Position numbers and translations under genes: made by a program. This document shows positions 7,117-15,026 of a DNA stretch of 29,900 bases, piece by piece. Positions within the stretch are counted from its first letter, which is position 1. Every line of letters begins with the position of its first letter. The notes beneath the pieces are model-generated. The model did no database searches and had not been told where the DNA came from. It was given only the letters and a program-made list of their open reading frames with translations. This DNA is from JBFGCT01 sp041581055 (lineage in GTDB: Bacteria > Actinomycetota > Acidimicrobiia > Acidimicrobiales > Ilumatobacteraceae): positions 1 through 29,900 of the forward strand of contig JBFGCT010000026.1 in NCBI GenBank assembly GCA_041581055.1, in the 5' to 3' direction.

Positions 7117-8265
7117 TCAGGAGTGCGGGGTGACGAGCGCCTTGTCGCCGGTCGCCATGCGTCCGTAGCGGCGCACCTGCTCGGGGTCGACCACGTCGGC
7201 CAGCGACAGCCGGACCCCATACGAGCTGGCAAAGGTCGTGGTGATCTCGTCGGCGACCCGCCGGCGCAGCCGCTCGGCGCCTTCCTGACCGAGGTTCATC
7301 AGGAACGGCGTCAACAGCCATCCGCCGATCGACCAGCTCATCCCGAAGTCGCGGCGCAGCACGGTCGGGCTCCGGTCGAGACCGCCGTAGACGTACACCT
7401 GCTTGTGGGTGTCGGATCCGTAGCGGCTGAACTCGCCCGCCCCCTCCGCCGCGACCCGCTCCATCGTCGACAGCAAGCGGCTCGCCAGGTCGCCGCCGCC
7501 GATGGCGTCGAAGGCGATGGTCGCGCCGGTGGCCCGCAGCGCGTCCGCGAGGTCGTCGGAGAACGTCTGGGCGCTGGAGTCGCACACGTGCCGCGCGCCC
7601 TCGGCGCGCAACAGCCTGACGTCCTCGGCCTTGCGGACGATGTTGACCAACCCGATGTCGTCGGCGAGGCAGATCCGGTTGAGCATCAGCCCGAGGTTCG
7701 ACGCGCCGACCGTGTGCACCAGCGCCATATGGCCCTCGGCGCGCATCGTCTCGACCATCCCGAGCGCCGTCAGCGGGTTGACGAACGCAGCCGCCGCGTC
7801 CGCAGGGTCGGTGCCGTCCGCCATCGGCAGACACTGCGACGCGTTCAGCGTTCGGTACTGGGCGTACGCGTTGCCGGAGAGGAACCCGACCACCCGGCCG
7901 AGCAACGCCTGCGCCTCCTCCGACGAGCCGGCGGCGATCACCGTGCCGCCTCCCTCGTTGCCCACCGGCATCGGCCGGCCGACGCGGCCCGCCTGCGCGG
8001 CGAGGGACTCCGGCGAGAGCGAGGCGCTGACCGCGGGCAGACCGTCGCGCTCCCCCGCCGTCGCCGTCGCGAGGTCGGCTGCGCCGAACAACATGCCGAG
8101 GTCGGACGGGTTGATCGGCGCCGCCTCGACGCGGACGAGGACCTGGTCGTCACCCGGCGGGGCGATCTCCGCCCGGCGGATGTCGAGCGTGACGGTCGCG
8201 TCGTCGGTGACGGTCGACCGCAGCTCCAGGCCGGTCTCGGGAATCGGTGTCGCTGCAGCGGTCAT
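7117..8265 (-). CDS. Zinc-independent MDR-family oxidoreductase (quinone/enoyl reductase-like)
   Basis: 382 residues. The N-terminal GroES-like domain includes APINPSDLGMLFGAADL and PVGNEGGGTVIAAG; the C-terminal Rossmann domain includes AFVNPLTALGMVETM, VHTVGASNLGLMLNRIC and TIAFDAIGGGDLASRLL. The catalytic-zinc Cys/His set of alcohol dehydrogenases is missing, as in quinone reductases and mitochondrial-type trans-2-enoyl-CoA reductases. An unusually long insertion of about 35 residues (AADLATATAGERDG onward) sits between the first strands. It likely reduces an activated double bond or quinone with NAD(P)H, but the substrate cannot be told. A gaagga purine stretch 9 nt upstream of ATG 8265 may serve as ribosome-binding site. 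It is divergent from the ECF sigma gene at 8445, sharing a 179-bp intergenic region. Confidence 0.82.
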   Translation of the reverse strand: MTAAATPIPETGLELRSTVTDDATVTLDIRRAEIAPPGDDQVLVRVEAAPINPSDLGMLFGAADLATATAGERDGLPAVSASLSPESLAAQAGRVGRPMPVGNEGGGTVIAAGSSEEAQALLGRVVGFLSGNAYAQYRTLNASQCLPMADGTDPADAAAAFVNPLTALGMVETMRAEGHMALVHTVGASNLGLMLNRICLADDIGLVNIVRKAEDVRLLRAEGARHVCDSSAQTFSDDLADALRATGATIAFDAIGGGDLASRLLSTMERVAAEGAGEFSRYGSDTHKQVYVYGGLDRSPTVLRRDFGMSWSIGGWLLTPFLMNLGQEGAERLRRRVADEITTTFASSYGVRLSLADVVDPEQVRRYGRMATGDKALVTPHS

Positions 8266-8444
8266 CCCCGCATCCTTCCCGATCCGGCGGCGTGCGCCGC
8301 GATCGGCCCGCCCCGCGGCAGGAGCGGTCGCGGCGTGGGACGCGTCCGCCGCGACCTCGTCCTGGCCGATCTCTCCGGGAACCGCGGCCCGCGCCCGGAC
8401 GTCGAACCGGCGACAACATCGTCAACGGTGCGACAGGAGACGTC

Positions 8445-9023
8445 GTGGCAGCTGCTGATCGGCAGGCGAGATTCGAGGCGGTCTTCAACACGGTCTACGA
8501 GCCGTTGCAGCGGTACTTCGGCCGGCGGGCTATGGCCGACGACGTCCCCGAGCTCCTGAACGACGCGCTCGTCGTCATCTGGCGCCGGCTCGACGACGTT
8601 CCGCCCGACGAGCCGCTGGCGTGGTCCTACGGCGTCGCCCGACGATGCCTCGCCAACCACCGCCGCGGTGACGCCCGACGGCTGCGACTCGTCGGCCGGC
8701 GCGCCGCCGACCCGCAGGGTCGCCACCGTGAGACCGGGTCGGCGATGGCCGCGGACGACCACGCCGAGTTGCACCTCGCGCTCGGCGGCTTGGACGAGTC
8801 GGAACGCGAGCTCGTCCGCCTGTGGGCGTGGGAGCAACTCGAGCCGCGCGAGATCGCCGTCGTGCTCGACACCACGCCGAACGCGGTCAGCCTGCGGCTG
8901 ACGCGGGCCAAGCGGAAGCTGGCGGCATCGCTCGAACGGAGTCGGGGCGGCGAGCCACGACGACAGAGCGGGGCCCTTGCCGGACATCAACGGTTCAGAC
9001 ACGGAAGGGAGCATGGAACGTGA
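8445..9023 (+). CDS. ECF-subfamily RNA polymerase sigma factor (first module)
   Basis: 192 residues with only the two ECF domains. Region 2 is FEAVFNTVYEPLQRYFGRRA through DALVVIWRRLDDVP and AWSYGVARRCLANHRRGDARR. Region 4 is ALGGLDESERELVRLWAWEQLEPREIAVVLDTTPNAVSLRLTRAKRKL with a clear helix-turn-helix. It directs RNA polymerase to an alternative promoter set. I chose GTG 8445 because AGGAGA ends 4 nt before it; the open frame reaches further upstream but is low-complexity Arg/Pro there. The stop overlaps the GTG of the next gene (GTGA 9020-9023), so sigma factor and membrane partner are co-translated, the usual arrangement for sigma/anti-sigma pairs. No convincing autoregulatory ECF promoter was found in 8266-8444. 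Confidence 0.88.
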   Translation: MAAADRQARFEAVFNTVYEPLQRYFGRRAMADDVPELLNDALVVIWRRLDDVPPDEPLAWSYGVARRCLANHRRGDARRLRLVGRRAADPQGRHRETGSAMAADDHAELHLALGGLDESERELVRLWAWEQLEPREIAVVLDTTPNAVSLRLTRAKRKLAASLERSRGGEPRRQSGALAGHQRFRHGREHGT

Positions 9024-9706
9024 CCGACGAGCTGCGCCGACAACTCGCGTGGATCGATCCGATGCCCCCCGCCGTGCCGGTGGAATCACCGGCGACCCCG
9101 TCGTCCCGAACCCGAATGGAGCACATCATGAACCTCCCACCCGTCCCACTCGTCGACCCGCCCGTCGACCCGCTCGTCGACCATCCGGAATCCGGCCCGT
9201 CGCCCGACGACACCGCGCCCGCCCGGGCCCGGCGGCTCGACCGGCCGCGCCGCCGGTGGACGCTCGCCGCCGGCGCGGCCGCCGCCGCGGTCACCCTTGT
9301 CGGCGCCGCCGTCGTCGTCAATCTCGGCGGGGACGACGGCGGCAGCGAGGTCGCCGGCGCCCCGCCGATCGAGCTGTCGCTCGGCGACGGCGCCGCGCTG
9401 GCGAGTTGCATCGCGTTCGACGTCGAGACGCTGCGCCAGATGCCCGTCGCGTTCGCCGGCACGGCGACCGCGGTCGACGGCGAAACCGTGACGCTCAGCG
9501 TCGACCGCTGGTACCGAGGCGGCGACGCCGACACCGCCGTGCTGCACGCGCCGGCCGGGATGAACGCCCTGATCGCCGGGTTCGACATCCAGGTCGGCCA
9601 GGCCTACCTCATCACGGCCGCCGATGGCGCGGTGAACTACTGCGGCTTCAGCGGCCCGGCCAGCACCGAGCTGACCGCCGCGTTCGAGGCCGCGTTCGCC
9701 CGCTGA
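9020..9706 (+). CDS. Single-pass membrane protein coupled to the ECF sigma factor (putative anti-sigma)
   Basis: 228 residues. A cytoplasmic part of about 80 residues (begins TDELRRQLAWIDPM, then a Pro/Val/Asp repeat PVDPLVD and an Arg-rich stretch) precedes one membrane helix at about 81-101. The rest, about 125 residues with two Cys that could form a disulfide (SCIAFD, NYCGFS), would be outside. The 4-bp overlap with the sigma gene and the N-in topology fit an anti-sigma or signalling partner. The zinc-binding HxxxCxxC motif of ZAS-type anti-sigma factors is absent. AAGGGA upstream of the GTG is the ribosome-binding site. The extracellular domain is not recognised. The gene converges on the NuoF-like gene with a 22-bp gap. 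Confidence 0.7.
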   Translation: MTDELRRQLAWIDPMPPAVPVESPATPSSRTRMEHIMNLPPVPLVDPPVDPLVDHPESGPSPDDTAPARARRLDRPRRRWTLAAGAAAAAVTLVGAAVVVNLGGDDGGSEVAGAPPIELSLGDGAALASCIAFDVETLRQMPVAFAGTATAVDGETVTLSVDRWYRGGDADTAVLHAPAGMNALIAGFDIQVGQAYLITAADGAVNYCGFSGPASTELTAAFEAAFAR

Positions 9707-9728
9707 TCGACCGCTCGGGCACGGCCGC

Positions 9729-11240
9729 TCAGCGCGTCACTCGGACCTGCGTGGCCGCGGCGGCCGGCCACGCACCCGAGTCCGCGCCGCCGACGGACCA
9801 GTCGGGGTTCTTCTCGAGCTGACGCTCGTCGAAGGTGGCGCGGCCCTCGACGATGTCGACGATCGGCAGGACGAGCGCCCGCTCGCGCCCGCCGGCGCCG
9901 GCGTCCGAGTCGGGGACGTCGGCGGGGCCGGCGGCGGGGTCGATCACGTCGAGCATGCTGGTGATGACGTCGCGGTGCTGCCGGGCGAGCGAGCACCGCG
10001 CGCTGTCGGCGACGGTCGCCAGGCGCTCGCGTCGCTCACCCGCCGCCGCCGCGTCGTCGGGATCGTCGAACGTCGCGGAGATCGCCAGGCCGTCCCGCTT
10101 GCACGGCTCGCACTGACCGCAGGACTCGACGGCAAGGAACCGCGAGATCTGCCCGGCGACGTCGCGGAGGTCGTCGGCGTCGTCGAACACGATGAACCCG
10201 GCCGAGCCGAGGCCGGACCCGATCTCGTCCATCGCCTCGTAGCTGAGCGGCGTGTCGAAGGCCGCGACGGGGAGGTACGCGTTGGCCACGCCCGAGATCG
10301 CGCCGACCAGACGGTGTCCTTGGCGCGGGCCGCCGCCGATCTCGTCGATCGCCAGCGTCAACGGCGTGCCCATCGGCACCTCGGCGACCCCGTGCCGCTC
10401 GGTGCTGCCGACGACCGTGCAGACCACCGTGCCGGGTGATTCGGCGGTGCCCAGTTGGCGGTACCACTCAGCGCCGTTGGCCAAGATGCCGGGCACGTTG
10501 GCGAACGTCTCGACGTTGTTGACCAGCACGGGCGGCGTGCCGCCCGCCGGGTCGTTCGTCGCCAGATCGGGCGTCTCGTCCCTCCCCGGTTCGTTCATGA
10601 AGTCGACGCCCCGCCGATACGGAGGCGTGACCCGCGGGAACGGCTCACCGCCGCCGAGCACGTCGAGCAGCGCCGTCTCCTCGCCGAACAAGTAGTGCGA
10701 CGGGCCGAACTCGGCCCGGACGTCGATCCCGTCGGCCCAGCCGGCGGCGACGACCTCGGCGATCGCCGAGCGCAGCCGCTCGATCTCGGTGGCGAACGTC
10801 TCCTTCGTCGCGATCACGAGCTCGGAGGCGGCGAGGGCGTGGCAGGCGATCAACGCGCCCTCGATCACCCGGTACGGGTTGGCGCGCAGGAGCGCGCGGT
10901 CCTTGAAGGACCCCGGCTCACCTTCGGCGGCGTTGACGACGACCGGGGGCGGGCCTTCCGGCGACGAGTACTCGAGCACGGTCCGCCATTTGACGCCGGT
11001 CGGGAACCCAGCCCCGCCGCGCCCGCGCAACCCGGCGTCGGCGATCGTCTCGATCACGACCGCCGGGGCGACGGCGCGGGCGGCTTCGACGCCGCCGAAT
11101 CCGCCGCCGGCGACGTAGGCGGCGAGGTTCGGGCACGGCCGGCGGTCGAGAACGCGCTCGACGACGACCGACCGGGCCGCAGGTCGGGGCGCCGACGGGG
11201 CCCCGCTCACGGCCGACGCTCGGGGCGCGAGTTCGCTCAT
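9729..11240 (-). CDS. NuoF-like NADH dehydrogenase 51-kDa-type flavoprotein, stand-alone
   Basis: 503 residues. The FMN/NADH-binding GRGGAGFPTGVKW is at 73-85, NAAEGEPGSFKDRALL at 103-118, and the 4Fe-4S cluster motif ESCGQCEPC has C374, C377 and C380 with the fourth ligand C416. These are the landmarks of complex I subunit NuoF and of NAD-dependent hydrogenase or formate dehydrogenase diaphorase subunits. Neither NuoE/NuoG-like genes nor a hydrogenase or formate dehydrogenase are adjacent, so it is not the complex I copy in its usual operon. The C-terminal about 75 residues (VDIVEGRATFDERQLEKNPDW) lie beyond the cluster domain. It probably passes electrons from NADH through FMN and one Fe-S cluster to an unknown acceptor. 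A TACTCC hexamer 7 nt upstream of the ATG suggests a leaderless transcript. Confidence 0.85.
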   Translation of the reverse strand: MSELAPRASAVSGAPSAPRPAARSVVVERVLDRRPCPNLAAYVAGGGFGGVEAARAVAPAVVIETIADAGLRGRGGAGFPTGVKWRTVLEYSSPEGPPPVVVNAAEGEPGSFKDRALLRANPYRVIEGALIACHALAASELVIATKETFATEIERLRSAIAEVVAAGWADGIDVRAEFGPSHYLFGEETALLDVLGGGEPFPRVTPPYRRGVDFMNEPGRDETPDLATNDPAGGTPPVLVNNVETFANVPGILANGAEWYRQLGTAESPGTVVCTVVGSTERHGVAEVPMGTPLTLAIDEIGGGPRQGHRLVGAISGVANAYLPVAAFDTPLSYEAMDEIGSGLGSAGFIVFDDADDLRDVAGQISRFLAVESCGQCEPCKRDGLAISATFDDPDDAAAAGERRERLATVADSARCSLARQHRDVITSMLDVIDPAAGPADVPDSDAGAGGRERALVLPIVDIVEGRATFDERQLEKNPDWSVGGADSGAWPAAAATQVRVTR

Positions 11241-11364
11241 GCTCCGGGGAGTACCCGCTGTCGAGCCCGGTGAAACGGGGACGGTTGCGGCGTTCGGGGC
11301 GCCGCCGGGCAGCGCAGCCCGGCGATCCCGGTCAGTTCATCCGGCATCGGCCGACGGCGCGGTG

Positions 11365-11370
11365 CAGAAT
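11365..11370 (+). promoter_or_regulatory. -10-like element before the flavodoxin-fold gene
   Basis: CAGAAT lies 6 nt before ATG 11377. Together with TACTCC (11253-11248, minus strand), 7 nt before the NuoF-like ATG, it suggests divergent leaderless promoters in the 136-bp gap 11241-11376. Confidence 0.35.
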
Positions 11371-11376
11371 GGTGCG

Positions 11377-12099
11377 ATGACCGACAAGTTCGACGACCTC
11401 AAAGCGGTGTTCATCAACTGCTCGTTGAAGCGCGACCCGACCGGGTCCCACACGATGCGGCTCCTCCAGCGTGCCGCCGGCATCATGCGCGATCAAGGCG
11501 TCGCCGTCGACGTGATCCACGCGCTCGAGCACCACATCGAGTTCGGGATGGAGAAGAACCTCACCGAGCACGGCCTCCCCCGCGACGACTGGCCGGGGCT
11601 CCAACAGCGGATCATGGACGCCGACATCCTCGTGATGGGCACGCCGATCTGGCTGGGCGTCAAGTCGAGCGTGGCGACGCTCGTCGTCGAGCGGATGTAC
11701 GCCTACAGCGGTGACAAGAACGACAAGGGCCAGTACCTCTACTACGGCAAGACCGCCGGGTGCGTCGTGACCGGCAACGAGGACGGCGTGAAGGCGTGCT
11801 CGATGAACATCCTGTACGCCATGCAACACATCGGCTACACGATCCCGCCGCAGGCCGACTGCGGGTGGATCGGCGAGATCGGCCCCGGCCCGAGCTACGG
11901 CGACATGCTCGACGGCACCGACTCGCCCGTCGGCTACGAGTCCGAGTTCACGAACAAGAACACCACCTACATGGCGTGGAACCTGATGCACACGGCGCGC
12001 ATGCTCAAGGACGCCGGTGGGCTCCCCGCCCGGGGCAACACGGCCGACACGTGGACCGAGGTCTCCAACGCGCGCGATCAGGACGTCGGCTGGGTCTGA
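11377..12099 (+). CDS. Flavodoxin-fold NAD(P)H-dependent oxidoreductase
   Basis: 240 residues. The flavodoxin-like fold is shown by KAVFINCSLKRDPTGSHTMRLL (strand 1 and FMN phosphate loop), MDADILVMGTPIWLGVKSSVATLVVERM (the conserved GTPIW segment that stacks on the flavin) and KTAGCVVTGNEDGVKACSMNILYAMQHIGY (third FMN loop). This matches the NADPH-dependent FMN reductase/flavodoxin_2 superfamily. The C-terminal SEFTNKNTTYMAWNLMHTARML segment is also typical of these proteins. The likely role is reduction of FMN, quinones or nitro/azo compounds, or electron transfer. It is divergent from the NuoF-like flavoprotein; whether the two are redox partners is only a guess from position. Confidence 0.85.
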   Translation: MTDKFDDLKAVFINCSLKRDPTGSHTMRLLQRAAGIMRDQGVAVDVIHALEHHIEFGMEKNLTEHGLPRDDWPGLQQRIMDADILVMGTPIWLGVKSSVATLVVERMYAYSGDKNDKGQYLYYGKTAGCVVTGNEDGVKACSMNILYAMQHIGYTIPPQADCGWIGEIGPGPSYGDMLDGTDSPVGYESEFTNKNTTYMAWNLMHTARMLKDAGGLPARGNTADTWTEVSNARDQDVGWV

Positions 12100-12158
12100 T
12101 CCCACGCCCCGCCGCCCCCGCCCGCCGCCTCGCTGCGGGTCGCGGGCTAGCGCGTGGC

Positions 12159-12164
12159 TACTGT
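12159..12164 (+). promoter_or_regulatory. Possible -10 element of the peptide ABC importer operon
   Basis: TACTGT fits TANNNT and precedes the lipoprotein gene by 48 nt, leaving room for a 5' leader that carries the GGAAGGA ribosome-binding site at 12202-12208. No clear -35 box or operator is visible. Confidence 0.3.
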
Positions 12165-12212
12165 GATCGGGAGATGGGGGCATCTCGCCCACTCCGCGTC
12201 TGGAAGGACATC

Positions 12213-13898
12213 ATGACGATCACGAAGCATCGAGGAACCCGGGCGCGTACCGCGCTTGTGCTCTGCGGCGCGCTCGGCCTGCTCGCCGCCGCCTGCGGCA
12301 GCGACGACGAGGCCGGCAGCAGCGGCGGCGTCTCCACGGGAGCGCCGGTGAGCACCGACGCGCCGGGCGCGACCGATCCGGCGACCACCGACGCCCCGGC
12401 CGCCACCGAGGCCCCAACCGCGACCGAAGCGCCCACACCGCCCGCCGACGGCGGCGAGCTGGTCATCGCCCTGACGACGCAGCCGAACGCGCTCGACGGC
12501 GTCAACTCCGCCGAGCGAAACGCCCAGAACGTCGCCTCCCAGCTCAACGACCCGCTGGTCTGGATCAACGACGACGGCGAGTTCGAACCGGCGCTGGCCG
12601 AGTCGTGGACCGTGTCCGACGACGGCCTGACCTATACCTTCAAGCTGCGCGAAGGGGTCACGTTCCACAACGGCGAGCCGTTCAACGCCGACGCCGTCGT
12701 GTTCTCGTGGGAGGCCGGTAAGAACCCCGAGAACCAGTACTTCAACGTGTACGAGCGGGCGTCCTCGGTCACGGCGGTCGACGAGTACACCGTCGACATC
12801 GTGTCGCCGGAGGTCAACTCCTCGTTCCTCGGCCTGGTCGGCGCGGCGTGGGGCTTCGTCCCGCCGAAGTACTACGAGGAAGTCGGGCTGCAGGCGTACT
12901 CGCAGGCGCCCAGCGGCACCGGGGCGTTCATGCTCACCGAGTGGGTCCAGGGCGACAAGATCGTGCTCGACAAGAACCCCAACTACTGGCGCGAGGGGTA
13001 CCCCAAGGTCGACCGGCTCACGTTCCGCCCGATCACCGAGTCGTCCACCCGCGCCGCGGCGATCCAGACCGGCGAGGTCGACATCGTCAGCCGGCTCAGC
13101 CCTGAAGAGGCCGCGTCGCTCGAGGGCGTCGACGGCGTCAACGTCATCGAGTACCCGACGAACCGCGTGTACTACATCGCGTTCAACAACCTGACCTCCG
13201 GCGTCGGCCAGCCGACCGAGGACGTGATGGTCCGGCGGGCGATGAACATCGCGGTCGACGTCGAGGGGATCATCGGCGCGCTGTTCGGCGGCAAGGGCCG
13301 GCAGTCGACGGGCCTGGTCACACCGGGCGACTTCGCCTACGACGACTCGCTCACCCCGTACGAATACGATCCCGACGGGGCGAGGCAGATCCTCGCCGAC
13401 GCGGGGTTCGCCGACGGGTTCGCGATGGGCATGGCGTGCCCGTCCGGCGCCTACACCAACTTCGAGCAGGTCTGCGAGGCGGTCGCCGCCCAGCTCGGCG
13501 AGGTCGGGATCGACGTCTCGCTCGAGATCATGGAGTCGGGCGCGTACTGGGACCTCGAGGCCGCGAAGCAGCTCCCGCCGCTGTTCGGCGACAGCTGGTC
13601 GAACGCCGACCCCGAGGCCTACCAGCGCATCTTCGGCGCGATGGGCGGCGAGGACGCCAGCTTCTCGGCCTGGTCGGACCCCACCGTCGACGCGCTGTTG
13701 GGCGAGATCCTCGTCACGATCGACAACGACGAGCGGGCGGCGAAGTACGTCGAGCTCCAGAAGTACATGCTCGACAACCCGCACTTCATCTACCTCTACG
13801 AGCCGTTCTCGTTCGAGGCGACCACCGACAAGGTCGGCAACTACAAGCCCCGGCCGGCCGAGAACTACTTCCTCTGGGACGTCACCGCCGACGGCTGA
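12213..13898 (+). CDS. Peptide/nickel-type ABC importer substrate-binding lipoprotein (SBP_bac_5)
   Basis: 561 residues. A lipoprotein signal peptide ends in LLAAAC (C28), followed by a Ser/Gly and Thr/Ala/Pro/Glu linker to about residue 85. The mature domain is a cluster-C binding protein: LVIALTTQPNALDG, QLNDPLVWINDDGEFEPALAESWTVSDDGLTYTFKLREGVTFHNGEPFNADAVVFSW (the SBP_bac_5 signature), VRRAMNIAVDVEGIIGALFGG, and a long C-terminal lobe. It delivers peptides or another ligand to the permeases encoded next. A good ribosome-binding site (GGAAGGA) is 4 nt upstream of ATG. A 105-bp gap with a strong stem-loop separates it from the permease genes. Confidence 0.93.
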   Translation: MTITKHRGTRARTALVLCGALGLLAAACGSDDEAGSSGGVSTGAPVSTDAPGATDPATTDAPAATEAPTATEAPTPPADGGELVIALTTQPNALDGVNSAERNAQNVASQLNDPLVWINDDGEFEPALAESWTVSDDGLTYTFKLREGVTFHNGEPFNADAVVFSWEAGKNPENQYFNVYERASSVTAVDEYTVDIVSPEVNSSFLGLVGAAWGFVPPKYYEEVGLQAYSQAPSGTGAFMLTEWVQGDKIVLDKNPNYWREGYPKVDRLTFRPITESSTRAAAIQTGEVDIVSRLSPEEAASLEGVDGVNVIEYPTNRVYYIAFNNLTSGVGQPTEDVMVRRAMNIAVDVEGIIGALFGGKGRQSTGLVTPGDFAYDDSLTPYEYDPDGARQILADAGFADGFAMGMACPSGAYTNFEQVCEAVAAQLGEVGIDVSLEIMESGAYWDLEAAKQLPPLFGDSWSNADPEAYQRIFGAMGGEDASFSAWSDPTVDALLGEILVTIDNDERAAKYVELQKYMLDNPHFIYLYEPFSFEATTDKVGNYKPRPAENYFLWDVTADG

Positions 13899-13945
13899 GG
13901 TGGCGGCGGCTGAGGTGGCGACGACCATCGACATCCTGAGCCGAA

Positions 13946-13976
13946 CCGGCGCCACGGTGCAACGCTGTGGCGCCGG
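13946..13976 (+). terminator. Stem-loop between binding-protein and permease genes
   Basis: CCGGCGCCAC (13946-13955) pairs perfectly with GTGGCGCCGG (13967-13976) around an 11-nt loop. Three more inner pairs, two of them G-U, are possible. There is no T-run after it, so it may be a partial terminator or an mRNA-stabilising hairpin that keeps the binding-protein message more abundant than the permease message. The rest of 13899-14003 shows nothing else. Confidence 0.6.
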
Positions 13977-14003
13977 CTCGCCGTTCCCGCGATCGACGCG
14001 CCG

Positions 14004-15026
14004 ATGACGCGCTACATCCTCGGGCGCGTCGGTCAATCGGCGCTGATGGTGCTCGGCGTGCTCGTGCTCGTCTTCATGATGCTGCGCATCTCCGGCGACC
14101 CGACCAACCTGCTCGTCCCGCGGGAGGCGACCGAGGAACAGCGCGAGGCGGCACGCGAGATCTACGGGTTCGACCGCCCGCTCCCGGTCCAGTTCGGCGA
14201 CTTCGCCACCGATGCCGCGCAACTCGACTTCGGGGACTCGCTGAGGTACAAGACGCCGGTGCGGGAGGTGATCTTCGACCGCCTCCCGGCAACCATCGAA
14301 CTGGCGCTGGCGGCGATGTTCTTCGCCGTGATCGTCGGCGTGCCGCTCGGAGTCCTCGCCGGCGTCAAGGCCGGGTCGCGCTGGGACGGCATGTCGCGCG
14401 GCATCGGCCTGCTCGGCCAGACGATCCCCAACTTCTGGCTCGCCCTCGTGTTCATCATCGTCTTCGCCGTCGAGTTGCGGTGGCTGCCGTCGTTCGGCCG
14501 CAGCACGATGCAACTCGGTTTCTGGGAGGTGCCGGACAAGTCGATCATCCTGCCCGCCGTCGCCCTCGGCCTGTTCCCGATGGCCCAGCTGCTGCGCTTC
14601 ACGCGCTCGTCGGTCCTCGAGATCGTCAACGAGGACTTCGTGCGCATCGCCCGCAGCAAGGGGCTGCGACCCGCGCGCATCTACCTCCGCTACATCCTGC
14701 GCAACGCGTTGATCCCGCTGATCAGCGTGATGAGCCTCCAGATCGGCGCCCTGATCGGCGGTTCGCTGTACATCGAGGCGGTGTTCGCCTGGCCGGGGGC
14801 CGGCGGCCTGCTCGCCGAAGCGGTCAGCAACCGTGACTTCCAGCTCGTGCAGGGCATCGCCTTCTTCGGCGCGCTGATCGTGATCGTCTTCTCGCTGCTG
14901 GCCGACATCCTGTACACCATCGCCGACCCGCGGATCAGGGTCGGCGCGCTCGACACGAAGCATCGCCGGCCCCGTCGGTCGCGCGCCAACGCGCTGGCCG
15001 CCGCGGGCGAGGAGATCCTCGGATGA
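14004..15026 (+). CDS. ABC importer permease, DppB/OppB type
   Basis: 340 residues with six hydrophobic segments. The N-terminal helix ILGRVGQSALMVLGVLVLVFMMLRISGDP is typical of DppB. The EAA-type cytoplasmic loop reads NEDFVRIARSKGLRPARIYLRYILRNALIPLISVM, and the C-terminus has PGAGGLLAEAVSNRDFQLVQG, another family signature. It forms half of the membrane channel with the next gene product. The stop overlaps the ATG of that gene by 4 bp (15023-15026). No obvious ribosome-binding site precedes ATG 14004. Confidence 0.93.
   Translation: MTRYILGRVGQSALMVLGVLVLVFMMLRISGDPTNLLVPREATEEQREAAREIYGFDRPLPVQFGDFATDAAQLDFGDSLRYKTPVREVIFDRLPATIELALAAMFFAVIVGVPLGVLAGVKAGSRWDGMSRGIGLLGQTIPNFWLALVFIIVFAVELRWLPSFGRSTMQLGFWEVPDKSIILPAVALGLFPMAQLLRFTRSSVLEIVNEDFVRIARSKGLRPARIYLRYILRNALIPLISVMSLQIGALIGGSLYIEAVFAWPGAGGLLAEAVSNRDFQLVQGIAFFGALIVIVFSLLADILYTIADPRIRVGALDTKHRRPRRSRANALAAAGEEILG

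Noticed and set aside
8404..8423. Autoregulatory ECF promoter (gaacc then cgtc) before the first sigma gene
   Set aside because: The two motifs are only 11 nt apart, too close for the usual 16-17 nt ECF spacing.
12147..14963. Long minus-strand ORF of 938 codons under the importer genes
   Set aside because: Its product is Arg/Asp/Val-rich low-complexity sequence antisense to clear transporter genes, a usual artefact of high-GC codon bias.
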